Shown here: in pieces, positions 16,297 to 25,984 of the stretch
Layout: every line of letters starts with the position of its first letter
Numbering within the stretch: the stretch's first letter is position 1
DNA from: Corynebacterium sp.
GTDB taxonomy: Bacteria; Actinomycetota; Actinomycetes; Mycobacteriales; Mycobacteriaceae
Length of the DNA stretch: 64,000 nt
Direction of reading: 5' to 3'
Assembly: GCF_030532325.1 (NCBI RefSeq)
Contig: NZ_JAUNLS010000004.1
Location: 85,889 to 149,888 of the forward strand
The notes under the pieces: model-generated
What the model was told of the DNA's origin: nothing
What the model saw: only the letters and a program-made list of their open reading frames with translations
Database searches by the model: none
Position numbers and translations under genes: made by a program

Positions 16297-17391
16297 ATGT
16301 CAGACATTGAGAAAACCGAGTTTTCCCTCCCTGAGGGGATGCAGCTGAATCAGCCCGGCAACCCACTGCAGCGCAACGCCGACGTCGACGCAGCCGAGCA
16401 GGCAGGCGAGCACGATATTGAGCGCTCGCTGCGCCCGAAGTCGCTGGAGGAGTTCATCGGCCAGCCCAAGGTCCGCGAGCAGCTTTCCCTGGTGCTCAAC
16501 GGCGCGAAGAACCGCGGCGTGACCCCGGACCACGTCTTGCTCTCTGGCCCGCCCGGCCTGGGCAAGACCACTATGGCCATGATCATCGCGCAGGAACTGG
16601 GCAGTTCCCTGCGCATGACCTCGGGCCCGGCGCTGGAACGCGCGGGCGATCTCGCGGCGATGCTCTCCAACCTCATGGAGGGCGACGTCCTCTTCATCGA
16701 CGAGATCCACCGCATCGCGCGCCCGGCCGAGGAGATGCTTTACATGGCGATGGAGGACTTCCGCATCGACGTCATCGTGGGCAAGGGCCCAGGCGCGACC
16801 TCCATTCCCCTGGAGATCCCGCCCTTTACGCTGGTGGGCGCTACCACCCGAGCCGGCATGCTCACCGGGCCGCTGCGGGATCGCTTCGGCTTTACCGCGC
16901 AGATGGAGTACTACGGCACCGAGGATCTCACCAAGGTGATTACTCGCGCGGCAACGATCCTCAACGTCTCGATCGATCAGGATGCCGCGGTGGAAATCGG
17001 CTCCCGCTCGCGCGGCACCCCGCGCATTGCTAACCGCCTGCTGCGCCGCGTACGTGACTACGCCGAGGTCAACGGTGACGGACACATCGATCTCGCGGCC
17101 GCGCAGGGAGCGCTGCAGGTCTTCGACGTGGACGAGCGCGGCTTGGATCGCCTCGACCGCGCGGTCCTCGAAGCCCTCATCAAGGGCCACGGCGGTGGTC
17201 CGGTGGGCGTCAACACGCTGGCTGTGGCCGTGGGGGAGGAGCCCTCCACGGTGGAGGAGGTCTGCGAGCCCTACCTGGTGCGCGCCGGCATGATCGCCCG
17301 CACCGGCCGCGGCCGAGTGGCCACCGCCGCCGCCTGGCAGCACCTCGGATTGGAGGCGCCGGACTCCGCGCTGGGCTCGACCCTGTTCTGA
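16297..17391 (+). CDS. ruvB: Holliday junction DNA helicase RuvB
   Basis: 364 residues. AAA+ ATPase: Walker A GPPGLGKT (84-91), Walker B LFIDEIHR (about 132-139), sensor 1 GATTRAG (about 183-189), and a C-terminal winged-helix domain. It drives branch migration with RuvA. 23 bp after ruvA. Confidence 0.97.
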   Translation: MSDIEKTEFSLPEGMQLNQPGNPLQRNADVDAAEQAGEHDIERSLRPKSLEEFIGQPKVREQLSLVLNGAKNRGVTPDHVLLSGPPGLGKTTMAMIIAQELGSSLRMTSGPALERAGDLAAMLSNLMEGDVLFIDEIHRIARPAEEMLYMAMEDFRIDVIVGKGPGATSIPLEIPPFTLVGATTRAGMLTGPLRDRFGFTAQMEYYGTEDLTKVITRAATILNVSIDQDAAVEIGSRSRGTPRIANRLLRRVRDYAEVNGDGHIDLAAAQGALQVFDVDERGLDRLDRAVLEALIKGHGGGPVGVNTLAVAVGEEPSTVEEVCEPYLVRAGMIARTGRGRVATAAAWQHLGLEAPDSALGSTLF

Positions 17392-17474
17392 CTTTCACCC
17401 TTCTCTAGACCGCGGGAAGGCGAAGGAAGGGGCGGATGCGAGAATGTCAGGTCCATCTGGCACACTGGTGAAAT

Positions 17475-17897
17475 ATGGATTTAATTTTTATTCTCATCCT
17501 CATTGTCCTGTTCATTCTCCCCATGGTGCTCACCACGCGTAAGCAGCGTCAGCGCCAGAAGGCCATGCAGGAACTGCAGGCTGGCCTCACCCCGGGCCAG
17601 AAGGTCATCACCGCCGGCGGCATGCACGGCGTGGTGGCTGCCACCCGCGGCAATGAGGTGGATCTGCGCGTAGCCGACGGCTCACTCATCACCTTTGACA
17701 CCATGGCCATCGTGCGCACCCCGCAGGACGTCGAGGCTGCGCAGCCGCAGCCGGGCGCCCAGCAGGTGGGTCAGGAGGGCGTCGCCAAGCAGCCGAGCGC
17801 CGATGAGGCCGACCCGTTTGAGAGCAACAGCGATGCCTACGGCAGCGACTTTGACACCAACGCCGATGGGGGAGAGCCCGGCGAAAACCGCCACTAA
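17475..17897 (+). CDS. yajC: preprotein translocase subunit YajC
   Basis: 140 residues. One N-terminal membrane helix (about 2-20), then the conserved KQRQRQKAMQELQAGLTPGQKVITAGGMHG segment in two parts and an acidic Gln/Asp-rich tail. YajC associates with SecDF. It lies between ruvB and secD, as in other Actinobacteria, and is separated from secD by a strong terminator. Confidence 0.93.
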   Translation: MDLIFILILIVLFILPMVLTTRKQRQRQKAMQELQAGLTPGQKVITAGGMHGVVAATRGNEVDLRVADGSLITFDTMAIVRTPQDVEAAQPQPGAQQVGQEGVAKQPSADEADPFESNSDAYGSDFDTNADGGEPGENRH

Positions 17898-18004
17898 ACC
17901 CCCACTGCATCCTCTCTGCACTCCCGCGTGGCCCGTGCCTAGTTCACAGCGGGCTGGACATCACCTTAAATTAAGGGAAAAACTGCAGGCCCGTTAAGGA
18001 AGTG

Positions 18005-18058
18005 CATGCCCCATGACGTACGATGAAAAATTGTGCTCGCGTCATGGGGCATGTTTTC
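18005..18058 (+). terminator. strong terminator or attenuator between yajC and secD
   Basis: CATGCCCCATGACG (18005-18018) pairs perfectly with CGTCATGGGGCATG (18040-18053), a 14-bp stem with a 21-base loop, followed by TTTTCTT. Either yajC transcription ends here, or secD-secF read-through is controlled by it; the region from 17940 to 18000 could hold a promoter (TTAAAT at 17965-17970). Confidence 0.8.
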
Positions 18059-18141
18059 TTCGCTGCGCTCGTATCCCGCGGCTGATGCACCACCTCATGG
18101 CGCCTCAACCCGCCCTGGTCTAGCAACACAGGAGATTCCAC

Positions 18142-20004
18142 TTGTCCGCATCAAAACGTGGCGCTGTGAGCAACAGTCAGCGTCAGTGGCCTAAGCGTGC
18201 CATTGCGCTCTTCGGCCTCATCGTCATCCTTCTTTACGTGCTCATCTTCTTTACTGGAAGCAAATCGGCAACCCCGAAGCTGGGCATCGACCTGCAAGGC
18301 GGCACCCGCGTCACGCTCGTGCCCCAAGGTGAGGAACCCACCCAGGAGCAGCTGCAGCAGGCTCGCACTATTCTGGAACAGCGCGTCAACGGCATGGGTG
18401 TCTCCGGCGCGGAAGTGGTCATCAACGGCTCCACGCTGGTGATTACCGTTCCGGGCGAGGACGCCTCCCAGGCGCAGGCGGTGGGCCAGACCTCCCAGTT
18501 GCTCTTCCGCCCCGTGGCAGACCAGCCCATGCCGGACATGGCCAAGCTGCCCGGCACCCTCGAGGATATGGCCAACCGCTGGGTGGAGTACGGGATCATC
18601 ACGCCGGAAAACGCCAACGCCTCTCTCAAGCAGGTGCACGACGCCGTGGCCCAGGCCCAGCAGCAGGCGGGCGCGCCGGCCGATGAGAAGTCTCAGGCCC
18701 CCACCGTGACCGCCAAGCCCAAGCCGGAGCCAGCCAACTCCCTGGAGAAGACCGAGCGCCGCGAGCAGGTCACCGATATCCTGCTCAAGGACCGCCAGTC
18801 CGAGGATCCCACGGTGCTCTCGGCGGCCTCCGCTCTGTGGACCTGTGACGTGGACTCCGACCCGCTGGCCGGCGTGGACGATCCCGCCAAGAGCTTTGTC
18901 ACCTGTGACTACAGCAGCAAGCAGAACTACATCCTCGGCCCCTCGCCGCTGCTGGAGGGCATTACCGATCCCAAGGGCACCCGCCTGACCGGTAACGAGA
19001 TTGACACCAACGCCCCCATCAACGGCGGCCTCAACCCGCAGACCGGCCAGATGGAAATCACCTTCGCCTTCCGTAACGGCGACGGCCCCAACGGCTCCCA
19101 GACCTGGGCCAAGCTGACCCAGGAGAACCTGCAGAAGCAAGTCGCCATCACGCTCGACTCCGGCGTGATCTCCGCTCCGGTCATCCAGGGTGCTACCCCG
19201 GTCGGCTCCGCCACCTCAATCACCGGTGACTTCACCCAGGAGGAGGCCCAGAGCCTGGCTAACAACCTGCGCTACGGCGCGCTGCCGTTGTCCTTCACCG
19301 GCGCCAACGGCGAGCCGGGCGGCACCGTGGAGACCGTGCCGCCCTCGCTGGGTAAGGCCGCGATGAAGGCCGCGCTCATTGCGGGCATCGTGGGCTTCAT
19401 CCTGGTGGCTGCGTACTCGCTGTACTACTTCCGCGCGCTGGCCTGGGTCTCGCTGTTCACCCTGGTGACCGCGGGCGTGCTCACCTACGGCGCTTTGGTG
19501 CTCCTGGGCCGCTGGATTGGCTACTCCTTGGATCTTTCCGGCATGGCCGGTCTGGTCATCGGCGTGGGCGCTACCGCCGACTCCTTCGTGGTCTACTACG
19601 AGCGCATCAAGGACGAGTTGCTGGAGGGCAGAACCTTCCGCTCGGCGGCCCAGAAGGCCTGGGAGCGCTCGCGCGCGACCATCGTCACCGGTAACGCCGT
19701 TACGCTCATTGGCTCGGTCATCGTCTACTTCCTGTCCATCGGTGAGGTCAAGGGCTTCGCCTTCACCATGGGTCTGACCACTGTCTTCGATCTCGTCGTC
19801 TCCTTCCTCATCATGGCCCCGCTCATGCAGCTGGTCAGCCGCCGCCCGGCCTACGCCAAGCCGTCCATGAACGGCCTGGGCGGCATCTACAACCTGGTGG
19901 AGGAGCGCCGCGAGCGCGGCTACTACGCTGCGGCCAGCAGCGCACAGGATCGCAAGGCGGAGACCCCCGTTCCGGCCACGTCTGCATCGGATGAGGAGAA
20001 CTAA
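18142..20004 (+). CDS. secD: protein translocase subunit SecD
   Basis: 620 residues from TTG 18142, with AGGAGA 5-10 bases upstream. Layout: first transmembrane helix (about 15-35), GIDLQGGTRVTL motif (about 49-60), a long periplasmic-side domain, and five C-terminal helices with the LSGMAGLVIGVGATADSFVVYYERIKDE region in two conserved pieces (D near 479, the proton path). SecDF pulls substrates outward using the proton gradient. Residues 175-210 are a Gln/Pro/Lys-rich insertion typical of actinobacteria. Confidence 0.95.
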   Translation: MSASKRGAVSNSQRQWPKRAIALFGLIVILLYVLIFFTGSKSATPKLGIDLQGGTRVTLVPQGEEPTQEQLQQARTILEQRVNGMGVSGAEVVINGSTLVITVPGEDASQAQAVGQTSQLLFRPVADQPMPDMAKLPGTLEDMANRWVEYGIITPENANASLKQVHDAVAQAQQQAGAPADEKSQAPTVTAKPKPEPANSLEKTERREQVTDILLKDRQSEDPTVLSAASALWTCDVDSDPLAGVDDPAKSFVTCDYSSKQNYILGPSPLLEGITDPKGTRLTGNEIDTNAPINGGLNPQTGQMEITFAFRNGDGPNGSQTWAKLTQENLQKQVAITLDSGVISAPVIQGATPVGSATSITGDFTQEEAQSLANNLRYGALPLSFTGANGEPGGTVETVPPSLGKAAMKAALIAGIVGFILVAAYSLYYFRALAWVSLFTLVTAGVLTYGALVLLGRWIGYSLDLSGMAGLVIGVGATADSFVVYYERIKDELLEGRTFRSAAQKAWERSRATIVTGNAVTLIGSVIVYFLSIGEVKGFAFTMGLTTVFDLVVSFLIMAPLMQLVSRRPAYAKPSMNGLGGIYNLVEERRERGYYAAASSAQDRKAETPVPATSASDEEN

Positions 20005-20006
20005 CC

Positions 20007-21188
20007 ATGGCTGCTTCGACTACTGAGAGCACGACCACCACGCGTAAGATTTCGCGCATTGACCGCCTCTACGAGGACGAAGGCGGCTACGACTTCATTG
20101 GCAAGACCAAGCTGTGGTACCGCATCACCGCGGGCCTGCTGCTGGTGGCCGTCCTGGCCATCGCCGTGCGCGGCTTCAACCTTTCCCTGGACTTCGAGGG
20201 CGGCACCAAGCTGGCCATGCCGGCTGGCGAGCTGGTCACCGAGGAGGTCGGGGAGACCTTCCAGGAGGCCACGGACGTCGAGCCGGAGATGGTGCAGATC
20301 GTAGGCGCCGGCGATTCCCGCACCCTGGAGATCACCTCCGAGCGCCTGAGCCAGGAGCAGGTCGACGCCGCCCGCGAGGCCATCTTCGAGACCTACGACG
20401 TCAAGGATGACACCGGCAAGGCCTCCCCGGATGCCATCGGTTCCTCTACCATCTCCGAGTCCTGGGGCTCGAGCATTACCCAGCGCATGATCCTGGCCAT
20501 GGTGGTCTTCCTGGTGGCGGCCTCCGTGTACGTGGCCATCCGCCTGCAGCGCGACATGGCCGTGGCCGCGATTGGGGCGCTGATTATTGACGGCGTCCTC
20601 ATCGCCGGCATCTACGCGCTCTTCGGCCTCGAGGTGTCCCCGGCGGTGATCATCGGTCTGCTCACCGTGCTGACCTTCTCCATCTATGACTCGGTCATCG
20701 TCTTTGACAAGGTCAACGAGAACACCGAGGGCATCGAGGGCCAGCGCAAGCACACCTACGGGGAGATGGCGAACCTGGCCATCAACCAGACGGTGATGCG
20801 CTCGATTTCCACCTCCATCATCTCCGCGCTGCCGATCATCGCGCTGTTCATCGTGGCCATCTGGCTCATGGGCATCGGTACGCTGCGCGATCTGGCGCTC
20901 ATCCAGTTCATTGGCGTTATCGAGGGCATCTTCTCCTCGCTCTTCCTGGCCACCCCGCTGCTGGTGAGTATTGCCAACAGCCGCAAGTCCATCAAGCACC
21001 ACAACGCCTCCGTGGCGGCCTACCGCCGCGCCCAAAACGGCGAGGAGGCAAGCAGCGATTCCACGACCGAGGACGAGGAGGGCACCGCCGGCGAGCGCGT
21101 GGTGGTCTCCCCGGCCCGCAAGGAATCAGAGGGCGAGGAGCCCACGCGTTCCTCCTCCACCGGCGCATCCTGGCGCCCGGGACGCTAA
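20007..21188 (+). CDS. secF: protein translocase subunit SecF
   Basis: 393 residues, starting two bases after the secD stop. Six transmembrane helices; the LDFEGGTKLAMP motif (about 52-63) and the helix-4 signature TFSIYDSVIVFDKVNEN (about 228-244) are intact. A hydrophilic Ser/Glu-rich tail of about 60 residues follows the last helix. Confidence 0.96.
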   Translation: MAASTTESTTTTRKISRIDRLYEDEGGYDFIGKTKLWYRITAGLLLVAVLAIAVRGFNLSLDFEGGTKLAMPAGELVTEEVGETFQEATDVEPEMVQIVGAGDSRTLEITSERLSQEQVDAAREAIFETYDVKDDTGKASPDAIGSSTISESWGSSITQRMILAMVVFLVAASVYVAIRLQRDMAVAAIGALIIDGVLIAGIYALFGLEVSPAVIIGLLTVLTFSIYDSVIVFDKVNENTEGIEGQRKHTYGEMANLAINQTVMRSISTSIISALPIIALFIVAIWLMGIGTLRDLALIQFIGVIEGIFSSLFLATPLLVSIANSRKSIKHHNASVAAYRRAQNGEEASSDSTTEDEEGTAGERVVVSPARKESEGEEPTRSSSTGASWRPGR

Positions 21189-21216
21189 AGGCACAGTTGT
21201 AGGGACGGAGAGGATA

Positions 21217-22851
21217 TTGCTTCAGCCACGCAGTGTGGGTGCTCGGCACCCGATTCGCACGCTGCTTGCCCTGCTGCTGGTAGCCGCCGTTGCCGTGCTC
21301 AGCGCGTGCGGCGGGGAAGGCGAATCCGGCGCGGGCAAAAACAGCAAGCGCAACGCCGAGGCCTTTGGCTACATGGTCAACACCCGCCTGGCCACCACCA
21401 ACGCGGGCACCTCCTTCGGCGCGGCCACGGGCGCAGCGCAGCTGTCCACCCGCCTGTACCCGGCCGTGTACCTGCCCGGCCCGGCAGGCCAGATCATCCC
21501 CAACTCCGACCTCGTGCTTACCGAGGTGCTGCCCGCCAACCCCGAGCATCCCGGCCTGCGCGTGGGCTACACGCTGAGCGAGAAAGCGCGTTTTTCCGAC
21601 GGCGTCCCGGTGACCTGCGATGACTTCCTCCTGGCGTTTACCGCTGGGGTGATGAGCGCGGACTTTGGCTCCCACCTGCCGTTGACCCAGGAGATCACCA
21701 GCTTCGACTGCGCCCCTAATAGCAAGACCTTCACCGTGAGTTTTTCCGAGGACGGCGGCCAGCGCTGGCGTTACCTCTTTGGCCCCGGCACCGTTATGCC
21801 CGCCCACGCCTTGGCCCGCAAGGCGGGCATGAGCATGGAGGAGCTGAACGACGCCCTCTCCATGCAGGACAGCGCCCTGCTGGAGGAGGTCGCTCGCGAG
21901 TGGCGCTACGGTTTTTCTACCGCGGCGGGCGAGTTCGACCCAGAGCTGCAGGTCTCCTACGGGCCCTTTGTCATCGACCACATCGGTGATGCCGGGGAGG
22001 TCGTGCTCAAGGCAAACCCCGAGTACGACGGCGACCAACCCGAGTTGGACACCATCGTGGTCTGGCCCAACACCGCAGATGCAGCGGAGCTCAACCGCCG
22101 TGGCGGGCTTCGCGTGGTGGACGCTGCGAGCACCTCGCCGCAGTGGTTTAACCGCAACGCCGCAGATAATCCCTTCGAGGTCGATGACTACGTGGGCGCG
22201 CTTACGGAGACCCTGACGCTCTCGGAGTCCGGTATCTTCGCGCAGCAGTGGGCGCGCGAGGCCTTCAGCCACTGCGTGGACCAGGCGAAGCTCGCGGAGA
22301 TCTCCTCCCGAGCGTCCGGCATCACGGTGCCGCCGCTCTACCTGCGCACCCTGCGGCAGGGGGATCCGCTGGGGGAGAGGTTGGCGTCGATAAGCCAGGC
22401 CCATGAGAAGGCTGATCCGCAGGCTGCTGCGGATCTCGCCGGCAGCACCATCCGGATCGGCTACCTTGGCCCGGATCAGCGCTACGCGGCCATGGTGGCC
22501 GAGATCGCGCGGACCTGCGAGCCAGTGGGAATTACCGTGGTGGACGAGTCCGCGGAGTACATGTCCCAGCACTACCTGGAAATGGATCCTGTCACCGCAA
22601 TGCCCACCGTTGATGCCTTCCTCGGCCCGGTGGATCCGCTTAGCGAGTACCCCGCGCCCGAGCCCAGTATCTCCCAGCTGGGTGCCATCCGCGCCCGGGA
22701 GGAAGCGCTGTGGGAGGAGATTCCTTCCATTCCCGTCGCCGCCCAGCCACGCGCGTTCATCGTTGATAGGGACGTGCAGGGCGTCGTCCCCTACACTGGA
22801 CCTGCTGGAATCGGGTGGAATATGGACCGCTGGAGCGTTGGAGTCAGCTAG
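21217..22851 (+). CDS. peptide-type ABC transporter substrate-binding lipoprotein (SBP family 5)
   Basis: 544 residues starting at TTG 21217, preceded by GGAGAGGA; the frame is open further upstream into secF but no signal peptide would result. A lipoprotein signal ends LSAC (C near 29). The body is an SBP_bac_5 fold, with segments such as [24 protein letters not shown] split over residues 112-140. The equivalent gene between secF and apt in C. glutamicum is dciAE, a dipeptide-binding-like protein. No cognate permease or ATPase genes lie nearby, so it may work with a distant transporter or have an envelope role. Confidence 0.88.
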   Translation: MLQPRSVGARHPIRTLLALLLVAAVAVLSACGGEGESGAGKNSKRNAEAFGYMVNTRLATTNAGTSFGAATGAAQLSTRLYPAVYLPGPAGQIIPNSDLVLTEVLPANPEHPGLRVGYTLSEKARFSDGVPVTCDDFLLAFTAGVMSADFGSHLPLTQEITSFDCAPNSKTFTVSFSEDGGQRWRYLFGPGTVMPAHALARKAGMSMEELNDALSMQDSALLEEVAREWRYGFSTAAGEFDPELQVSYGPFVIDHIGDAGEVVLKANPEYDGDQPELDTIVVWPNTADAAELNRRGGLRVVDAASTSPQWFNRNAADNPFEVDDYVGALTETLTLSESGIFAQQWAREAFSHCVDQAKLAEISSRASGITVPPLYLRTLRQGDPLGERLASISQAHEKADPQAAADLAGSTIRIGYLGPDQRYAAMVAEIARTCEPVGITVVDESAEYMSQHYLEMDPVTAMPTVDAFLGPVDPLSEYPAPEPSISQLGAIRAREEALWEEIPSIPVAAQPRAFIVDRDVQGVVPYTGPAGIGWNMDRWSVGVS

Positions 22852-22901
22852 CTGGCCCGAGTACGAGACACCCGACTACACATGAAGAAGAAGGATTATT
22901 C

Positions 22902-23456
22902 GTGAGTGAGATTTACAACGCCGCCGCCGAAGCTCTGAAGAACAACGTGCGTCTGGTCCCCGACTTCCCCGAGGAGGGCATCCTCTTTGAGGATCTCACG
23001 CCGGTGCTGGCAGACGCCGGCTCCTTCCACGCCGTCGTCGACGGCCTCGCCCACGCCTGCGAGGAGATGGGCGCGGAGGTAATCGGCGGGCTGGACGCGC
23101 GCGGTTTCCTGCTGGGCTCAGCCGTGGCCTACAAGATGGGCCTGGGCATTCTGGCCATCCGTAAGAAGGGCAAGTTGCCCCCGCCGGTGCTCACCCAGGA
23201 GTACGAGCTGGAGTACGGCACCGCGGCACTGGAGATCCCGGCCAACGGCATCGACATTGAGGGCAAGCGCGTGGTGCTTGTCGACGACGTCCTCGCCACC
23301 GGTGGCACCCTTCACGGCGCCCGCATGCTGTTGGAGGAAGCCGGAGCCAGCGTGGTGGGCAATGTCGTGGTACTGGAGGTCCAGGGGCTGTCCGGGCGCG
23401 AGCGCCTGGACGATATTCCGCTCATTGTGCTCAATCAGGCTGGGGCTAGCGACTAA
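22902..23456 (+). CDS. apt: adenine phosphoribosyltransferase
   Basis: 184 residues from GTG 22902, with AAGAAGGA upstream. The PRPP-binding loop [14 protein letters not shown] is at about residues 124-137. It converts adenine and PRPP to AMP. It precedes rel as in most actinobacteria, linking purine salvage with the stringent response. Confidence 0.96.
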   Translation: MSEIYNAAAEALKNNVRLVPDFPEEGILFEDLTPVLADAGSFHAVVDGLAHACEEMGAEVIGGLDARGFLLGSAVAYKMGLGILAIRKKGKLPPPVLTQEYELEYGTAALEIPANGIDIEGKRVVLVDDVLATGGTLHGARMLLEEAGASVVGNVVVLEVQGLSGRERLDDIPLIVLNQAGASD

Positions 23457-23490
23457 GCTTAAGAATTCATCAAGAACAGGAGGGCGAGCC

Positions 23491-25797
23491 GTGACTGCTG
23501 ACAAGGTGGACAAGTCGGAGAAGGTGATGCGTCGGCCCAGCGGTATGCGCAGCATGTCGGCGCGCCTGGCGAGGTCGCTGACCGGCGGCCGGGTCAAGAT
23601 CAACCCGGTGCTCGATCCCCTCATGTCGATCCACCGGCAGTTCCACCCCAAGGCGGACGCCGAACTGCTCAACAAGGCCTACGACACCGCCGAGCGCCTG
23701 CACGCGGGCGTGTACCGCAAGTCCGGCGAGCCCTACATCACCCACCCGCTGGCCGTGGCCACCATCGCCGCGGAGATCGGCATGGACACCACCACCATCG
23801 TCGCGGCGCTGCTGCACGACACCGTGGAGGACACCGACTACTCCCTAGAGGATCTCACCCGGGACTTCGGCCCGGAGGTGGCCCGGCTTGTCGACGGCGT
23901 CACCAAGCTCGACAAGGTCGCCCTCGGCGCGGCGGCGGAGGCGGAGACCATCCGCAAGATGATTGTGGCCATGGCCACCGACCCGCGCGTGCTGGTGATC
24001 AAGGTTGCTGACCGCCTGCACAACATGCGCACTATGCGCTTCCTGCCGCCGGAGAAGCAGGCGAAGAAGGCCCGCCAGACCCTCGACGTCATCGCGCCGC
24101 TGGCCCACCGCCTGGGCATGGCCAACGTCAAGTGGGAGCTGGAGGATCTCTCCTTTGCCATCCTTTACCCGAAGAAGTACGACGAGATCGTGCGCATGGT
24201 GGCTGACCGCGCACCCTCGCGCGACAGGGCGCTGAAAGAAATCAAGGAGCAGGTCACCCAGGCCCTACGGGACAATGGCATCGAGGCCGAGGTCATGGGC
24301 CGGCCGAAGCACTACTGGTCCATCTATCAGAAGATGATGGTGCGTGGCCGCGACTTTAACGAGATCTTCGATCTGGTGGGCATCCGCATCCTCGTGGATG
24401 ACATCAACTCCTGCTACGCGGCCATCGGCGTGGTGCACTCGCTCTACCAGGCGCTGCCGGGGCGCTTCAAGGACTACATTTCCTCCCCGCGCTTCGGCGT
24501 GTACCAGTCCCTGCACACCACGGTGATTGCGGAGGGAGGCTCCACCCTCGAGGTGCAGGTGCGCACCCACGAGATGCACTACAACGCCGAGTTCGGTGTG
24601 GCTGCGCACTGGCGCTACAAGGAGACCAAGGGCAAGAACTCTGGCCACCAGGAGGAAGTGGACCAGATGGCGTGGATGCGCCAGCTGCTCGACTGGCAGA
24701 AGGAGGCCGCCGATCCCAACGAGTTCCTAGACTCGCTGCGCTACGACCTCACCGCCAAGCAGATCTTCGCCTTTACGCCCAAGGGAGACGTGGTCAACCT
24801 GCCCGCCGGCTCCACCCCGGTGGATTTTGCCTACGCCGTGCACACGGAGGTGGGCCACCGCTGCATCGGCGCGAAGGTCAACGGCAAGCTGGTGGCGCTG
24901 GAGTCCAAGCTGAAGTCCGGCGACAAGGTGGAGATCTTTACCTCCAAGGACCCCAACGCCGGGCCCTCGCGGGATTGGCAGGATTTCCTGGTTTCCCCGC
25001 GCGCCAAAGCCAAGGTGCGCCAGTGGTTTGCCAAGGAGCGCCGCGAGGAGCACTTGGAGATGGGCCGCGATGCCCTGGCCCACGAGGTGCAGCGCGGTGG
25101 GCTGCCCATGCACAGGCTGTTCACTGCGACGTCGATGAAGCAAGTGGCCGAGCAGCTGCACTACGCCGACGTCGACGCGCTCTACACCGCCATCGGCGCC
25201 GGCCAGGTCTCCGCCCAGCACGTGGCCAACCAGCTCATGGCGATGTTCGGGGATCAGGACGACGCCGTCGACGCATTGGCCTCGCGCACCCCCTTCTCCG
25301 AGCTGGAGAACTCCCGCACGCACCACACCAAGGATTCCGAGAAGGGCACGGGCATCCTGGTGGAGGGCAGCCCCGATGTCATGGCCAAGCTGGCCAAGTG
25401 CTGCCAGCCGGTGCCGGGTGATGCCATCTTCGGTTTTGTCACCCGCGGCGGCGGCATTTCGGTGCACCGCGCGGACTGCACCAACGCTGAAAAACTCAAG
25501 GCTGAGCCGCAGCGCATGGTGCGCGTGGAGTGGTCCGGCGGCAAGTCCTCCTCCGGGGCGTTCTCCGCCACTCTGCAGCTGGAGGCGCTCGACCGCCAGG
25601 GCCTGCTCTTTGAGCTCACGCGCATCTTTAGTGATCAGAACCTCAACGTGCTGTCCATGACCTCCAACCGCGGCGATGATCACATTGCCACGGTGCGCTT
25701 TACCTTCTCGGTCTCCGATACCAAGCAGCTGGGCCAGCTCATGACCACGTTGCGCAACACCGAGGGCGTCTTCGACGTCTACCGCGTGACCGCCTAG
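23491..25797 (+). CDS. rel: bifunctional (p)ppGpp synthetase/hydrolase Rel
   Basis: 768 residues from GTG 23491, with AGGAGG upstream. Order: HD hydrolase domain with HDTVEDT (H109, D110), synthetase domain with YQSLHTTV (about 337-344), TGS domain (about 425-485), helical and zinc-finger region with CCQPVPGD (about 635-642) and C-terminal ACT domain (about 690-768). Single long Rel enzymes of Actinobacteria both make and degrade the alarmone. Confidence 0.97.
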   Translation: MTADKVDKSEKVMRRPSGMRSMSARLARSLTGGRVKINPVLDPLMSIHRQFHPKADAELLNKAYDTAERLHAGVYRKSGEPYITHPLAVATIAAEIGMDTTTIVAALLHDTVEDTDYSLEDLTRDFGPEVARLVDGVTKLDKVALGAAAEAETIRKMIVAMATDPRVLVIKVADRLHNMRTMRFLPPEKQAKKARQTLDVIAPLAHRLGMANVKWELEDLSFAILYPKKYDEIVRMVADRAPSRDRALKEIKEQVTQALRDNGIEAEVMGRPKHYWSIYQKMMVRGRDFNEIFDLVGIRILVDDINSCYAAIGVVHSLYQALPGRFKDYISSPRFGVYQSLHTTVIAEGGSTLEVQVRTHEMHYNAEFGVAAHWRYKETKGKNSGHQEEVDQMAWMRQLLDWQKEAADPNEFLDSLRYDLTAKQIFAFTPKGDVVNLPAGSTPVDFAYAVHTEVGHRCIGAKVNGKLVALESKLKSGDKVEIFTSKDPNAGPSRDWQDFLVSPRAKAKVRQWFAKERREEHLEMGRDALAHEVQRGGLPMHRLFTATSMKQVAEQLHYADVDALYTAIGAGQVSAQHVANQLMAMFGDQDDAVDALASRTPFSELENSRTHHTKDSEKGTGILVEGSPDVMAKLAKCCQPVPGDAIFGFVTRGGGISVHRADCTNAEKLKAEPQRMVRVEWSGGKSSSGAFSATLQLEALDRQGLLFELTRIFSDQNLNVLSMTSNRGDDHIATVRFTFSVSDTKQLGQLMTTLRNTEGVFDVYRVTA

Positions 25798-25984
25798 CTC
25801 CACCCCCCTCGCGGGTGGGCAGCGGGTGACCTCCGGTGGACGCCGAGGTGACGCGAAAGTGAATTCCTGGAATAGCGCGGGTAAAACCGCAGGCGGCGCC
25901 CCACTACACTTCTGAGGGATTGTGATGTGCGCGTTATAAAGGCACGTACACGTTTTCCTACTCTCATACCCTCAGGAGTTCTCT

